Position numbers and translations under genes: made by a program. Source: Bacteroidales bacterium (GTDB lineage Bacteria; Bacteroidota; Bacteroidia; Bacteroidales; F082). From it: a stretch of 64,000 nt of DNA. Under the pieces are notes generated by a model. The model was not told the origin of the DNA, did no database searches, and worked only from the letters and a program-made list of their open reading frames with translations. The first letter of the stretch is position 1. Each line of letters begins with the position of its first letter. This document shows, piece after piece, positions 17,263 to 28,505 of the stretch. The DNA is taken from the NCBI GenBank assembly GCA_017461665.1, contig JAFTXI010000024.1:62001-126000 (forward strand), in the 5' to 3' direction.

Positions 17263-19008
17263 ATGAATATGAGTGATTTCAACGAAATTGAAAAAGAAGA
17301 GAAAAAGTCGCTTAATTTTATAGAGGCTAAAGTTGTTGAAGATTTGCAAAATGGAAAGAACGACGGAAGAGTTCAGACGCGTTTTCCTCCAGAGCCTAAT
17401 GGTTATCTTCATATCGGTCACGCAAAGGCTATTTGTTTAGATTTTGGTATTGCAGAAAAATATAATGGAATATGTAACCTTCGTTTTGATGACACCAATC
17501 CTACGAAGGAAGGTACAGAATATGTTGATGCAATCAGAGAAGATATTAAGTGGCTCGGTTTCCAATGGGCCAACGAATATTATGCTTCCGATTATTTTCA
17601 ACAGCTTTGGGATTTCGCAGTTCGTCTTATTAAAGAAGGTAAGGCTTACATCGATGAACAAAGTTCTGATGTGATAGCTGCTCAAAAAGGAACGCCGACC
17701 ACTCCGGGAATCGAAAGTCCTTATCGAAACCGTCCGTTTGAAGAGTCGTTGGAATTATTCGATAAAATGAACAATGGTGAAGTTGAGGAAGGCAAGATGG
17801 TGCTTCGCGCCAAAATAGACATGGCGAATCCGAATATGCACTTCCGTGATCCTATTATTTATAGAGTTGTAAAAACACCTCATCATCGAACGGGCAACAA
17901 ATGGAATGTTTATCCTATGTATGATTTCGCTCATGGTGAAAGCGATTTCTTTGAAGGAGTAACACATTCTTTATGTACGTTAGAGTTTGTCGTTCATCGT
18001 CCTTTGTATGATTATTTCATCGACGAGTTGAAAGAGCAGAAAGACTTAGACGACCATCGTCCGCGTCAATATGAGTTCAATAAACTGAATTTCAATTATA
18101 CATTATTGAGTAAGCGTAATTTGCTTATTCTTGTCAAAGAAGGACTCGTCAATGGATGGGATGATCCGCGAATGCCTACTATCTGTGGATTCCGTCGTCG
18201 CGGCTATACACCAGAGTCGATACGAAAACTCATCGACAAGATTGGATACACAACTTACGAGGCTGTCAATGATTTCGCACTTTTGGAAAGCACTATACGT
18301 GAAGACCTTAATGCGAAGGCAACACGTGTTTCAGCAGTTGTCAATCCGGTTAAACTTATCATTACCAATTATCCGGAGAATCAGACTGAGGAAATGGAAG
18401 CTGTCAATAACCCTGAAGACGAAAACTCAGGCACACATACAATTACTTTCAGCAGAGAGTTGTGGATGGAAAGAGAAGACTTTATGGAGGACGCTCCTAA
18501 AAAATATTTCCGCATGACACCTGGAAACGAGGTTCGTCTGAAGAACGCTTATATAGTAAAATGTATAGGTTGCAAGAAAGACGAAAATGGCAATATAGTT
18601 GAAGTACTTGCTGAATACGATCCTGAGACAAAGAGCGGTATGGCGGGTGCAAACCGTAAGGTGAAAGGAACTCTGCATTGGGTCAGCTGCAACCATTGTT
18701 TAAAGGCAGAAGTAAGATTGTACGACAGACTTTGGATGGAAGCTAATCCTCGCGATGCAATCGCTGCTATCCAAGAGTCGCAACAATGCTCGGCTTTAGA
18801 AGCAATGAAACAGGTCATCAACCCGAACTCCTTAGAAATTAAAAATGAATGCTATGTCGAACAATTCCTCGCCGACGCTAAACCTTTAGACCACTTCCAG
18901 TTCCAAAGAATTGGTTACTTCACAGCCGATAAGGATAGCACCGAAGAACACTTGGTATTCAATAGAACCGTGACACTAAAAGATACATTTCAATTACCTC
19001 AAAAATAA
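17263..19008 (+). CDS. glnS: Glutaminyl-tRNA synthetase
   Basis: Class I synthetase that charges tRNA-Gln. The HIGH motif is in PPEPNGYLHIGHAKA and the KMSKS equivalent is LLSKRNL. The anticodon-binding beta-barrels follow, ending near FNRTVTLKDTFQLPQK. It is full length (581 residues from 17263, or 579 from an ATG two codons later). An upstream frame extension is excluded because the promoter -7 box lies within it. A tRNA-Gln gene is present elsewhere in the window (40853). Confidence 0.97.
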   Translation: MNMSDFNEIEKEEKKSLNFIEAKVVEDLQNGKNDGRVQTRFPPEPNGYLHIGHAKAICLDFGIAEKYNGICNLRFDDTNPTKEGTEYVDAIREDIKWLGFQWANEYYASDYFQQLWDFAVRLIKEGKAYIDEQSSDVIAAQKGTPTTPGIESPYRNRPFEESLELFDKMNNGEVEEGKMVLRAKIDMANPNMHFRDPIIYRVVKTPHHRTGNKWNVYPMYDFAHGESDFFEGVTHSLCTLEFVVHRPLYDYFIDELKEQKDLDDHRPRQYEFNKLNFNYTLLSKRNLLILVKEGLVNGWDDPRMPTICGFRRRGYTPESIRKLIDKIGYTTYEAVNDFALLESTIREDLNAKATRVSAVVNPVKLIITNYPENQTEEMEAVNNPEDENSGTHTITFSRELWMEREDFMEDAPKKYFRMTPGNEVRLKNAYIVKCIGCKKDENGNIVEVLAEYDPETKSGMAGANRKVKGTLHWVSCNHCLKAEVRLYDRLWMEANPRDAIAAIQESQQCSALEAMKQVINPNSLEIKNECYVEQFLADAKPLDHFQFQRIGYFTADKDSTEEHLVFNRTVTLKDTFQLPQK

Positions 19009-19031
19009 TTACTGAGAAAAGAAAAAAATCG

Positions 19032-19039
19032 TATCTTTG
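19032..19039 (+). promoter_or_regulatory. -7 element of the tRNA-Thr promoter
   Basis: TATCTTTG followed by C, the standard Bacteroidota box, 56 bases before the mature tRNA end. A palindromic element (19051-19089) fills most of the space between this box and the tRNA. Confidence 0.6.
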
Positions 19040-19050
19040 CACGGATAAAA

Positions 19051-19089
19051 TGAGACGTTATAAGTGAGACGCCAAGGTGTGACGTCTCT
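19051..19089. repeat. GAGAC-type palindromic element in the tRNA-Thr leader
   Basis: GAGACG (19066-19071) pairs with CGTCTC (19083-19088), and a second GAGACG lies at 19052-19057, so two alternative hairpins are possible. Similar GAGAC palindromes occur at 26759-26782 and near 36211, suggesting a dispersed REP-like family. Confidence 0.5.
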
Positions 19090-19095
19090 ACAGTA

Positions 19096-19168
<73 letters not shown>

Positions 19169-19196
19169 CTCACTCCTCTTTTTTAAACCTAAAATT

Positions 19197-19904
19197 ATGA
19201 ACAATATAAAACCCCAGATTTCCGAAAATACCAAGATGGCGGAACTGATTCTGTCGAATCCTAATCTCATGCTTACGCTCTCTCGATTCGGAATAGAACT
19301 CGGCTTCGGCGACTCCTTAGTGAAAGACGTATGCAAAAAAACTAATGTGAACACGGCTTTCTTCCTGCTGATATGTAACCTATATACAGATTCCGATTTC
19401 ATCCCTTCTCAAGAAGATATAAAGTCTGTTAACATAAATACATTGCTTTCTTATTTATCTCAATCTCATAAATATTACGTAGACGAAAGAATACCTCATA
19501 TCGAAAACCATCTCAACAGAATTATTGAAGCCTGCCCGAAAAAATTCGGAACTACGATAGAACGTTTCTTTGAAGAATATAAAAATGAGGTAAAAAATCA
19601 CTTCTGCTATGAGGAAGAAACGGTGTTCCCTTATATAAATTCCTTGTGCGACAAATCGTCGAAAAGAGTGTTCTCGATAAATGAATTTAAGTCGAATCAT
19701 AGTAATATTGAAGACAAACTCAACGACTTGATGAATATTTTGATTAAATATCTCCCAGCTGAAATATTCCCAAAAGAAAGAATAGAAATATCTTTAGACA
19801 TAGTGGACCTGTCGTCAGATTTGAAATATCATACTCTCGTTGAAGAACGTGTGCTCGTGCCTTTTGTCGAATTATTAGAAAGACAATGCCATGAAAACAT
19901 GTAA
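19197..19904 (+). CDS. Hemerythrin-domain protein (RIC/YtfE-like)
   Basis: About 235 residues from the ATG at 19197; a longer frame would overlap tRNA-Thr. The N-terminus (MAELILSNPNLMLTLSRFGI) resembles the ScdA_N part of iron-sulfur repair proteins, but the usual CCGG motif is absent (ELGFGD instead). The C-terminal part is a four-helix hemerythrin-like bundle with candidate diiron ligands in HKYYVDE, HIENH, HFCYEEE, SNHSN and KYHTLVEE. RIC-type proteins help repair iron-sulfur or diiron centres after nitric oxide or oxidative damage. It overlaps the LuxR-type gene by 14 bases, so the pair is probably made together. Confidence 0.8.
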   Translation: MNNIKPQISENTKMAELILSNPNLMLTLSRFGIELGFGDSLVKDVCKKTNVNTAFFLLICNLYTDSDFIPSQEDIKSVNINTLLSYLSQSHKYYVDERIPHIENHLNRIIEACPKKFGTTIERFFEEYKNEVKNHFCYEEETVFPYINSLCDKSSKRVFSINEFKSNHSNIEDKLNDLMNILIKYLPAEIFPKERIEISLDIVDLSSDLKYHTLVEERVLVPFVELLERQCHENM

Positions 19905-20487
19905 GATTATAATTGCAGAACCGTCACCAATCATAGCTGCCGGATTGTGCGCCTTCTTCGAAGATACAAGTCGTCTGCAAGTGCTTAGTGTTATAGACAA
20001 TATCGACAATCTTCATGAGAAAATGATTGTTTATAAACCTGACCTTCTCATCGTCAATCCTTTGATGATTGGATTAGCAACGAATAACATTAAGCAGATT
20101 GCGCATAATTATCCTTCAACAATATTGGTCGCTTTCATAACAACATATATCGATAAATCAATTGTTAGACATTTTAAAGAAACTATAGAAATCAGCGACA
20201 ACAAACAGAAGATTATTAATAAGATTTTTAACATGTTGGATAGCAACGACGAATCTTCAAGTCAGAGCGATAATTTCGATTTGTCGAATCGTGAGATTGA
20301 TGTCTTGGTTTGCGTGGCAAAAGGAATGACTAACAAAGATATTTCGGATATGTTGAATATCTCGGTTCATACAGTCATAACTCATCGTAAGAATATTGTG
20401 AAGAAAACTGGAATTAAATCGGTGTCGGGATTGACGGTTTATGCTTTACTTAACAACTTGGTCGATGAGTCGGAGATTTATGAATAA
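19891..20487 (+). CDS. LuxR-family regulator with degenerate receiver domain
   Basis: A 198-residue protein with an N-terminal CheY-like fold and a C-terminal LuxR/GerE HTH (LSNREIDVLVCVAKGMTNKD followed by an ISVHTVITHRKNI helix). The phospho-acceptor aspartate is replaced by Asn56 (PDLLIVNPLMIG) and the acidic pocket near residue 9 is reduced to one Glu. It probably does not work by phosphorylation and may respond to its overlapping hemerythrin partner or to another ligand. DNA-binding function is well supported; the regulon is unknown. Confidence 0.85.
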   Translation: MKTCKIIIAEPSPIIAAGLCAFFEDTSRLQVLSVIDNIDNLHEKMIVYKPDLLIVNPLMIGLATNNIKQIAHNYPSTILVAFITTYIDKSIVRHFKETIEISDNKQKIINKIFNMLDSNDESSSQSDNFDLSNREIDVLVCVAKGMTNKDISDMLNISVHTVITHRKNIVKKTGIKSVSGLTVYALLNNLVDESEIYE

Positions 20488-20684
20488 TTTTAAATCAATG
20501 TGACGACAACAACCGTCACGGCAAATATTATCGCGCCATCGAAACCAATAATGTTTTTGGTCCTATGGCGTTGAACCACTTACGAGTGTTTTTTAGCATA
20601 ATTTTTTTATTGTAAGTTACAATAGTATCGAGAAAAAATCATATCTTTGTCGCTTAATAAAAAAATTAAAATAATTGGTGATTT
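20488..20684 (+). promoter_or_regulatory. Intergenic region with two hairpins and the ileS -7 box
   Basis: After the regulator stop there are two inverted repeats: GTGACG (20500-20505) with CGTCAC (20514-20519), and CGCCAT (20534-20539) with ATGGCG (20565-20570). Neither is followed by a T run. TATCTTTG at 20642-20649 is the likely ileS -7 box, 36 bases before the ATG. No gene is seen here. Confidence 0.5.
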
Positions 20685-23600
20685 ATGAAAGGCTCGTATA
20701 GAGAATATAAGAATTTAAACCTCACAAATATTGCAAAAGAGGTTCGTAAGTATTGGGAAGAAAACGACGTTTTCCAAAAGAGTTTAGATAACAGAAAAGA
20801 TGGCGCAGCATTCGTGTTTTACGAAGGACCACCGTCAGCAAACGGAACACCAGGTATCCATCACGTCATGGCTCGTACCATTAAGGACATCTTCTGCCGT
20901 TATCAGACTTTAAAAGGAAAGAGAGTCTCTCGTAAGGCAGGTTGGGACACGCACGGACTTCCAGTGGAACTCGGCGTGGAAAAGAAACTCGGCATCACCA
21001 AAGAAGACATCGGAACGAAGATAAGTGTCGATGAATATAACAAGGCTTGCCGCGAAGAGGTCATGAAATATAAAGACTTATGGGACGAACTCACACGTAC
21101 CATGGGCTATTGGGTTAACTTGGACGACCCTTATATCACATTCACAAACGAATATATAGAGACTTTATGGCATCTCTTGAAAGAGATTTACAAGAAAGGT
21201 CTTCTTTATAAAGGCTATACAATCCAACCGTACTCGCCGGCAGCAGGAACAGGCTTGAGCTCTCACGAACTTAACATGCCTGGTTGTTACCGCGACGTCA
21301 AAGACCTCACATGTACAGCCTTATTCCGCGTTAAAGCAGAACAAACAAAAATCAAAACGAATCCTTTCGGAGTAGATGTTCCTTTCAACAACATACAAAT
21401 AGCTGCTTGGACAACAACGCCTTGGACTTTGCCTTCAAACACAGCATTGTGTGTAGGAAACGGCATCGATTATAATCTCGTAAAAACCGTTAATCCAGTG
21501 AGCGGCGATATCGCTTACTTGGTAGTGGCAAACGCATTGATGGCTTCATTCTTCCCAAAAGAAGAGGAAAAACCATCTTTCGAAGATTACAAAGTCGGCG
21601 ACAAGAAACTTCCTTACGAAGTCATAGGAACATGTAAAGGTAAAGACCTCGTAGGTTTGGATTACGAACAACTCATTCCTTGGGTCAATCCAGGTGAAGG
21701 TGCATTCCGCGTCATTCACGGTGACTACGTCAGCACAGAAGACGGTACAGGTATCGTCCATATCGCTCCTACATTCGGTGCAGACGACGACCGCGTAGCA
21801 AAACAAAGCGGCATCCCTCCTCTCCAAATGATAGACAAAGACGGCAAAGCTCAACCAATGGTTGACAAAGCCGGTAAGTTCTTCAGAATAGAAGACTTGG
21901 ACGAAGAGTTCGTAAAGAACTTCATGGACGTAGAAGCTTATCGTCCTTACGCAGGTCAGTTTGTGAAGAATGCTTTCGATGCAACAAAGACCGAGAAAGA
22001 TAAATCGTTGGATGTTGATATCGTTGTTTTATTGAAAGAAGAAGGCAAGCTCTTCAAGAGTGAGAAACATACTCACAACTATCCTCACTGCTGGCGTACC
22101 GACAAACCTGTTCTTTATTATCCATTAGACAGCTGGTTCATCAGAAGTACAGCATTGAAAGATAGAATGATAGAACTCAACAAGACCATCACTTGGAAAC
22201 CTGAAGCAACGGGAACAGGACGTTTCGGCAACTGGTTGGAGAACTTGGTCGATTGGAACCTCTCGCGTTCACGTTATTGGGGAACTCCACTCCCAATCTG
22301 GCGTACGGAAGACGGAAGCGAAGAAGTATGTATCGGTAGCGTCGCTGAGCTTCGTCAAAGAATAGACGAATCTGTCAAGGCTGGTTTCATGACAGAAAAT
22401 CCTTACGCTTCAGAAGATTATAATAAATTTGATTTACACAGACCTTATATAGATAACGTAATTCTCGTCTCATCTGACGGCAAAAGAATGTTCCGTGAAC
22501 CTGACCTCATCGACGTTTGGTTCGACTCGGGAGCCATGCCATACGCACAAATTCATTACATGGGTGAGGAAGGCAAACTCAACGATGAGACATTCCCAGC
22601 TGACTTCATTGCAGAAGGCGTTGACCAGACACGTGGATGGTTCTTCACATTACACGCTATCGCTACGATGATTTCCGACTCTGTTTCTTATAAGGCAGTT
22701 ATCTCTAACGGTTTGGTCTTGGATAAGAATGGCAATAAGATGTCGAAACGTCTCGGCAACGCCGTCGATCCATTTGAGGCAATAGAAAAATATGGCGCCG
22801 ACGCAGTACGTTGGTACATGATAACAAACTCACAACCTTGGGATAACCTCAAGTTCGATGAAGAAGGCGTCGATGAAGTACGTCGTAAATTCTTCGGAAC
22901 ATTATACAACACATACGCATTCTTCGCTTTGTATGCCAACATCGACAAGTTCGATTTCTCGGAAACAGATATACCTTACGAAGAACGTCCTGAGATAGAC
23001 AGATGGATTCTCTCAGAATTGAATTCCTTGATAGAAGAAGTCGATAACGACTACAAGAATTACGAGCCAACAAAGGCAGGTCGCGCGATAGCGGAATTCG
23101 TCGATGCACACTTGAGCAATTGGTACGTACGTCTCTCACGTCGTCGTTTCTGGAAGAGCGATGTTACAGCAGATAAGACTTCAGCTTATCAAACATTATA
23201 TACATGCTTGAATGTCTTGGCAAAGATTTCCAGCCCTATAGCACCATTCTTCGCAGAACGTTTATATCAAGATTTGAACGCTGCAACAGGACGTGAGGCT
23301 GCAGAATCGGTTCACCTTACCGACTTCCCTGTCGCTAATAAAGAATTAATCAATAAGGATTTGGAAGAAAGAATGGAGATGGCTCAACTCGCTTCTTCGA
23401 TGGTATTGTCGTTGAGAAAGAAAGCCAACATCCGTGTACGTCAGCCTCTCTCAAAGATTATGATTCCTGTAGCTTCAGAAAAATCGCTCGAACAATTCAA
23501 GAAGGTTGAACAACTTATCCTTTCTGAAGTCAATGTTAAGGAAATAGAATATCTCACAGCCGACAAGAATATCTTGGTTAAGAAGGTTAAGCCAAACCTC

Positions 23601-24101
23601 AGAAACTTAGGTCGTCGTTACGGCAAGATGATAAAACAGATAACCCAGTTCTTCGCAGAGATAGATCAAGAAACAATCAGAACTCTTGAAAACGTCGGAT
23701 ATTTAGATGTGACATTAGAAGGACAAGAACTTCACTTGGAACTTTCAGATGCTATCATCACAACAGAAGATATTCCAGGTTGGGCAGTCGCTACACAAGA
23801 GGACTCAACAGTTGCTTTAGACATCACCATAACTCCAGAATTGGCAGAAGAAGGCTTGGCAAGAGAAATAGTCAACAGAATCCAAAACATGAGAAAAGAC
23901 GGTGGATTTGAAGTGACTGACCATATCGTATTGACAATAGAAAAGAACGACGATATAAATAATGTAGTTGAGAAATACAAAGATTATATCTGTTCAGAGA
24001 CATTGGCAACATTGAATTTGGTTGAAAATATTGGTGAAGAAATCAAAGCAATCGAACTTATAGAAGGAGTTTCTGTTAAGATTAAGATAGCTAAGAATTA
24101 A
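20685..24101 (+). CDS. ileS: Isoleucyl-tRNA synthetase
   Basis: A 1138-residue class Ia synthetase. The HIGH-equivalent is in PPSANGTPGIHH (residues 50-61) and the KMSKS loop is KMSKRLGNA. The editing domain (AAWTTTPWTLPSNT) and the long C-terminal anticodon-binding region typical of this clade are present. It leads the run ileS-dksA-like-lspA-atpD, an order whose first three genes are common in Bacteroidota. Confidence 0.98.
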   Translation: MKGSYREYKNLNLTNIAKEVRKYWEENDVFQKSLDNRKDGAAFVFYEGPPSANGTPGIHHVMARTIKDIFCRYQTLKGKRVSRKAGWDTHGLPVELGVEKKLGITKEDIGTKISVDEYNKACREEVMKYKDLWDELTRTMGYWVNLDDPYITFTNEYIETLWHLLKEIYKKGLLYKGYTIQPYSPAAGTGLSSHELNMPGCYRDVKDLTCTALFRVKAEQTKIKTNPFGVDVPFNNIQIAAWTTTPWTLPSNTALCVGNGIDYNLVKTVNPVSGDIAYLVVANALMASFFPKEEEKPSFEDYKVGDKKLPYEVIGTCKGKDLVGLDYEQLIPWVNPGEGAFRVIHGDYVSTEDGTGIVHIAPTFGADDDRVAKQSGIPPLQMIDKDGKAQPMVDKAGKFFRIEDLDEEFVKNFMDVEAYRPYAGQFVKNAFDATKTEKDKSLDVDIVVLLKEEGKLFKSEKHTHNYPHCWRTDKPVLYYPLDSWFIRSTALKDRMIELNKTITWKPEATGTGRFGNWLENLVDWNLSRSRYWGTPLPIWRTEDGSEEVCIGSVAELRQRIDESVKAGFMTENPYASEDYNKFDLHRPYIDNVILVSSDGKRMFREPDLIDVWFDSGAMPYAQIHYMGEEGKLNDETFPADFIAEGVDQTRGWFFTLHAIATMISDSVSYKAVISNGLVLDKNGNKMSKRLGNAVDPFEAIEKYGADAVRWYMITNSQPWDNLKFDEEGVDEVRRKFFGTLYNTYAFFALYANIDKFDFSETDIPYEERPEIDRWILSELNSLIEEVDNDYKNYEPTKAGRAIAEFVDAHLSNWYVRLSRRRFWKSDVTADKTSAYQTLYTCLNVLAKISSPIAPFFAERLYQDLNAATGREAAESVHLTDFPVANKELINKDLEERMEMAQLASSMVLSLRKKANIRVRQPLSKIMIPVASEKSLEQFKKVEQLILSEVNVKEIEYLTADKNILVKKVKPNLRNLGRRYGKMIKQITQFFAEIDQETIRTLENVGYLDVTLEGQELHLELSDAIITTEDIPGWAVATQEDSTVALDITITPELAEEGLAREIVNRIQNMRKDGGFEVTDHIVLTIEKNDDINNVVEKYKDYICSETLATLNLVENIGEEIKAIELIEGVSVKIKIAKN

Positions 24102-24185
24102 TTGAAATAGGTCTTGTTTTTTTAGATAAATGTTGTTAACTTTGACGACGTATTCTAAGTTTAACATAAAATAAAACAGATTATT

Positions 24186-24581
24186 ATGGAAGATAACATA
24201 AATAATCAAGACAGAGTCAGATATACTGACGAAGAGCTTGCAGAATTTAAAGAACTCATTTTAGAACGATTGGCAAGAGCTCGTGAAGATCTTGAAATGT
24301 TAAATGAGAATGTTTCACGCTCAGGTAACAACGCCAACGACACAGCACCGACTTTCAAGATTTTGGAAGAAGGTTCCAATGTCTTGTCGAAAGAAGAAAA
24401 CAGTCAGTTAGCGGCTCGTCAATACAAGTATATCCAGAATTTGGAGAATGCTTTGGTAAGAATAGAAAACAAGACATACGGAGTGTGTCGCGTTACGGGC
24501 AAGTTGATTCCTAAGGAGAGACTGCGTGCTGTGCCTCACGCTACCTTAAGTGTTGAAGCAAAAATGGGACAAAAGAAATAA
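24186..24581 (+). CDS. DksA/TraR-family protein with degenerate zinc finger
   Basis: 131 residues with an N-terminal coiled coil (DEELAEFKELILERLARARE) and a C-terminal C4-like motif in which only one Cys remains (YGVCRVTGKLIPKERL). True DksA binds RNA polymerase and works with ppGpp. This Bacteroidota variant keeps the fold signature (PHATLSVEAK) without the zinc ligands. Its stop is followed directly by the lspA ATG. The role in transcription is inferred. Confidence 0.85.
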   Translation: MEDNINNQDRVRYTDEELAEFKELILERLARAREDLEMLNENVSRSGNNANDTAPTFKILEEGSNVLSKEENSQLAARQYKYIQNLENALVRIENKTYGVCRVTGKLIPKERLRAVPHATLSVEAKMGQKK

Positions 24582-26751
<2,170 letters not shown>

Positions 26752-26758
26752 TTTTATG

Positions 26759-26782
26759 TGAGACATACGTTCGTGTGTCTCA
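26759..26782. repeat. GAGAC-type palindrome between atpD and the TPR gene
   Basis: TGAGACATACG pairs with CGTGTGTCTCA (11 pairs including one G-T), with almost no loop. No T run follows on the plus strand, so it looks REP-like rather than a terminator. Confidence 0.6.
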
Positions 26783-26795
26783 AAAAATTGTAGTA

Positions 26796-28505
26796 ATGAA
26801 TAAAGTCGGTTTTATATTCATATTGTTATCGATGTTAATGACAAATCCTACCAAGGTTTTTTGTCAGGACACGATACAGCCTAAGGTTAATCTGTCTTTG
26901 AATGCCGAATGTTTCTCTAAAGGCTTAGAAAACAAGTACAACGAAAACTACAATGTGGCGATAGATTATTTCGAGAAAGCTTTGGGAGCCTTTCCGGAAG
27001 ATCATGCGAGTATGTATGAACTCAGCGCACTTTATGCCACAACGGGCTTGTCGGAGAAAGGCTTCGATATGATTAAGAAAGCCGTCGAACTTGACAGCAA
27101 TAACAAATGGTATAAAATACGTCTTGCCGATTTCTATAAACAAAAACTCGACTATGATTCTTTCATAAAAATTTATGATGAACTGCTCGCAGCCGATCCT
27201 AATAACTTAGAATATCTCGAAGTCTATATCGACGCTTTGTTACATCTTGAGAGATATGAACAAGTGACAGAAAAGCTTGATGTTTATGAAGAAAATATAG
27301 GAGTGAATGAATACATCTCTCTTCAAAAGATTGAGATTTATAATTACATAGGTAAGAAAGATAAAATCCTGCACGAGATAGAAAAACTCTCAAACGCGTA
27401 TCCTTATGAAACGCGTTATCTCTCAATGTTGGCAGAAGCTTATATGCAAAGCAAACGCGAGAAAGACGCCTATCAGATTTATCTTAAAATAAAACAACTC
27501 AATCCTGAAGATCCTTACATCAATATTTCTTTGTTGGAATATTATAAAAATCAAGGCGAGTTAGACAAGGCTTTCGAGGAATTTATTCTCTCCATAAAAA
27601 ATAAAAACTTGGATTACAACACCAAGTCTCAGATTTATGAGTTCTGGTTCTCAGATAAAAGCAATGACGATGACGCTGCTAAAGAAGCAAAAGAAGCAGG
27701 CGAAGCTTTCATCGAAACGCATCCCGACAGAGAACTCGGCTATTACGTAGTCGGAACAGTATATTTCAACGATGAGATTTACGACAAGGCTCAGAAATAT
27801 TATTTGGACGCCATCGCTCGAGACAGCAGCAGCTTTATCTCCTGGTATCAGTTGGTATTCACCGAAGTCGAACTTAACGAAGTAGATTCGTTATATAAAC
27901 ACACTTCAACAGCAATGCGTTTCTATCCCGAACAACCTATCTTCTACATGTTTAACGGCTTGTCGTTAATCGACATGAAAAGATATGAAGAGGCAATAAA
28001 AGTTCTTGAAAAAGGAAGATTTATGTCGGCTGACAAGAAACTCACGAGTTCATTCGACACTTATATCGCCGATGTTTATCACGAGTTGGGTGACAAGAAA
28101 AAGATGTACGAATATTATGACAGAGTTCTCAAAAATGACCCAGAGAATGTTTATGTCTTGAACAATTACGCCTACTTCCTTTCATTAGATAACGAACGAC
28201 TTGAAGACGCTCTGAAGATGTCTGCAATTACGATAGAGAAAGATCCTAAGAACGTAACTTATTTAGACACATACGCTTGGGTTTTGTATAAATTAGGTCG
28301 CTACAAAGAAGCAAAGAAATGGATGGAGAAAGTATTCTCGTACGACAAAAATCCGCAAGGTGTCAACTACGAACATTATGGCGATATTTTATATCAATTG
28401 GGTGACGTTAAAAAAGCTGTTCAAAATTGGAAGAAAGCCAAAAAGTTAGGCGACACTTCGGAATTGATAGATCAAAAGATTAAGGACGAGAAACTTTATG
28501 AGTAG
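26796..28505 (+). CDS. Secreted or periplasmic tetratricopeptide-repeat protein
   Basis: About 569 residues from the ATG at 26796; a GTG seven codons upstream lies inside a palindrome and is rejected. A signal peptide (MNKVGFIFILLSMLMTN) is followed by about a dozen TPR units, for example NVAIDYFEKALGAFP, YDKAQKYYLDAIARD and LEDALKMSAITIEKD. It overlaps the DUF4292 gene by 8 bases (ATGAGTAG). The order TPR-DUF4292-EnvC is conserved in Bacteroidota and suggests a shared envelope role, probably scaffolding. Confidence 0.85.
   Translation: MNKVGFIFILLSMLMTNPTKVFCQDTIQPKVNLSLNAECFSKGLENKYNENYNVAIDYFEKALGAFPEDHASMYELSALYATTGLSEKGFDMIKKAVELDSNNKWYKIRLADFYKQKLDYDSFIKIYDELLAADPNNLEYLEVYIDALLHLERYEQVTEKLDVYEENIGVNEYISLQKIEIYNYIGKKDKILHEIEKLSNAYPYETRYLSMLAEAYMQSKREKDAYQIYLKIKQLNPEDPYINISLLEYYKNQGELDKAFEEFILSIKNKNLDYNTKSQIYEFWFSDKSNDDDAAKEAKEAGEAFIETHPDRELGYYVVGTVYFNDEIYDKAQKYYLDAIARDSSSFISWYQLVFTEVELNEVDSLYKHTSTAMRFYPEQPIFYMFNGLSLIDMKRYEEAIKVLEKGRFMSADKKLTSSFDTYIADVYHELGDKKKMYEYYDRVLKNDPENVYVLNNYAYFLSLDNERLEDALKMSAITIEKDPKNVTYLDTYAWVLYKLGRYKEAKKWMEKVFSYDKNPQGVNYEHYGDILYQLGDVKKAVQNWKKAKKLGDTSELIDQKIKDEKLYE

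Noticed and set aside
18317-18330. CACGTG-containing site in glnS
   Set aside because: The flanking bases do not match parS and are part of conserved coding sequence.
19891-20487. Standard two-component response regulator
   Set aside because: The phospho-acceptor Asp is Asn and no partner kinase is adjacent.
20500-20570. Terminators after the LuxR-type gene
   Set aside because: Two hairpins are present but no T run follows either one.
26759-26782. Terminator of atpD
   Set aside because: The hairpin is followed by A rather than T on the plus strand.
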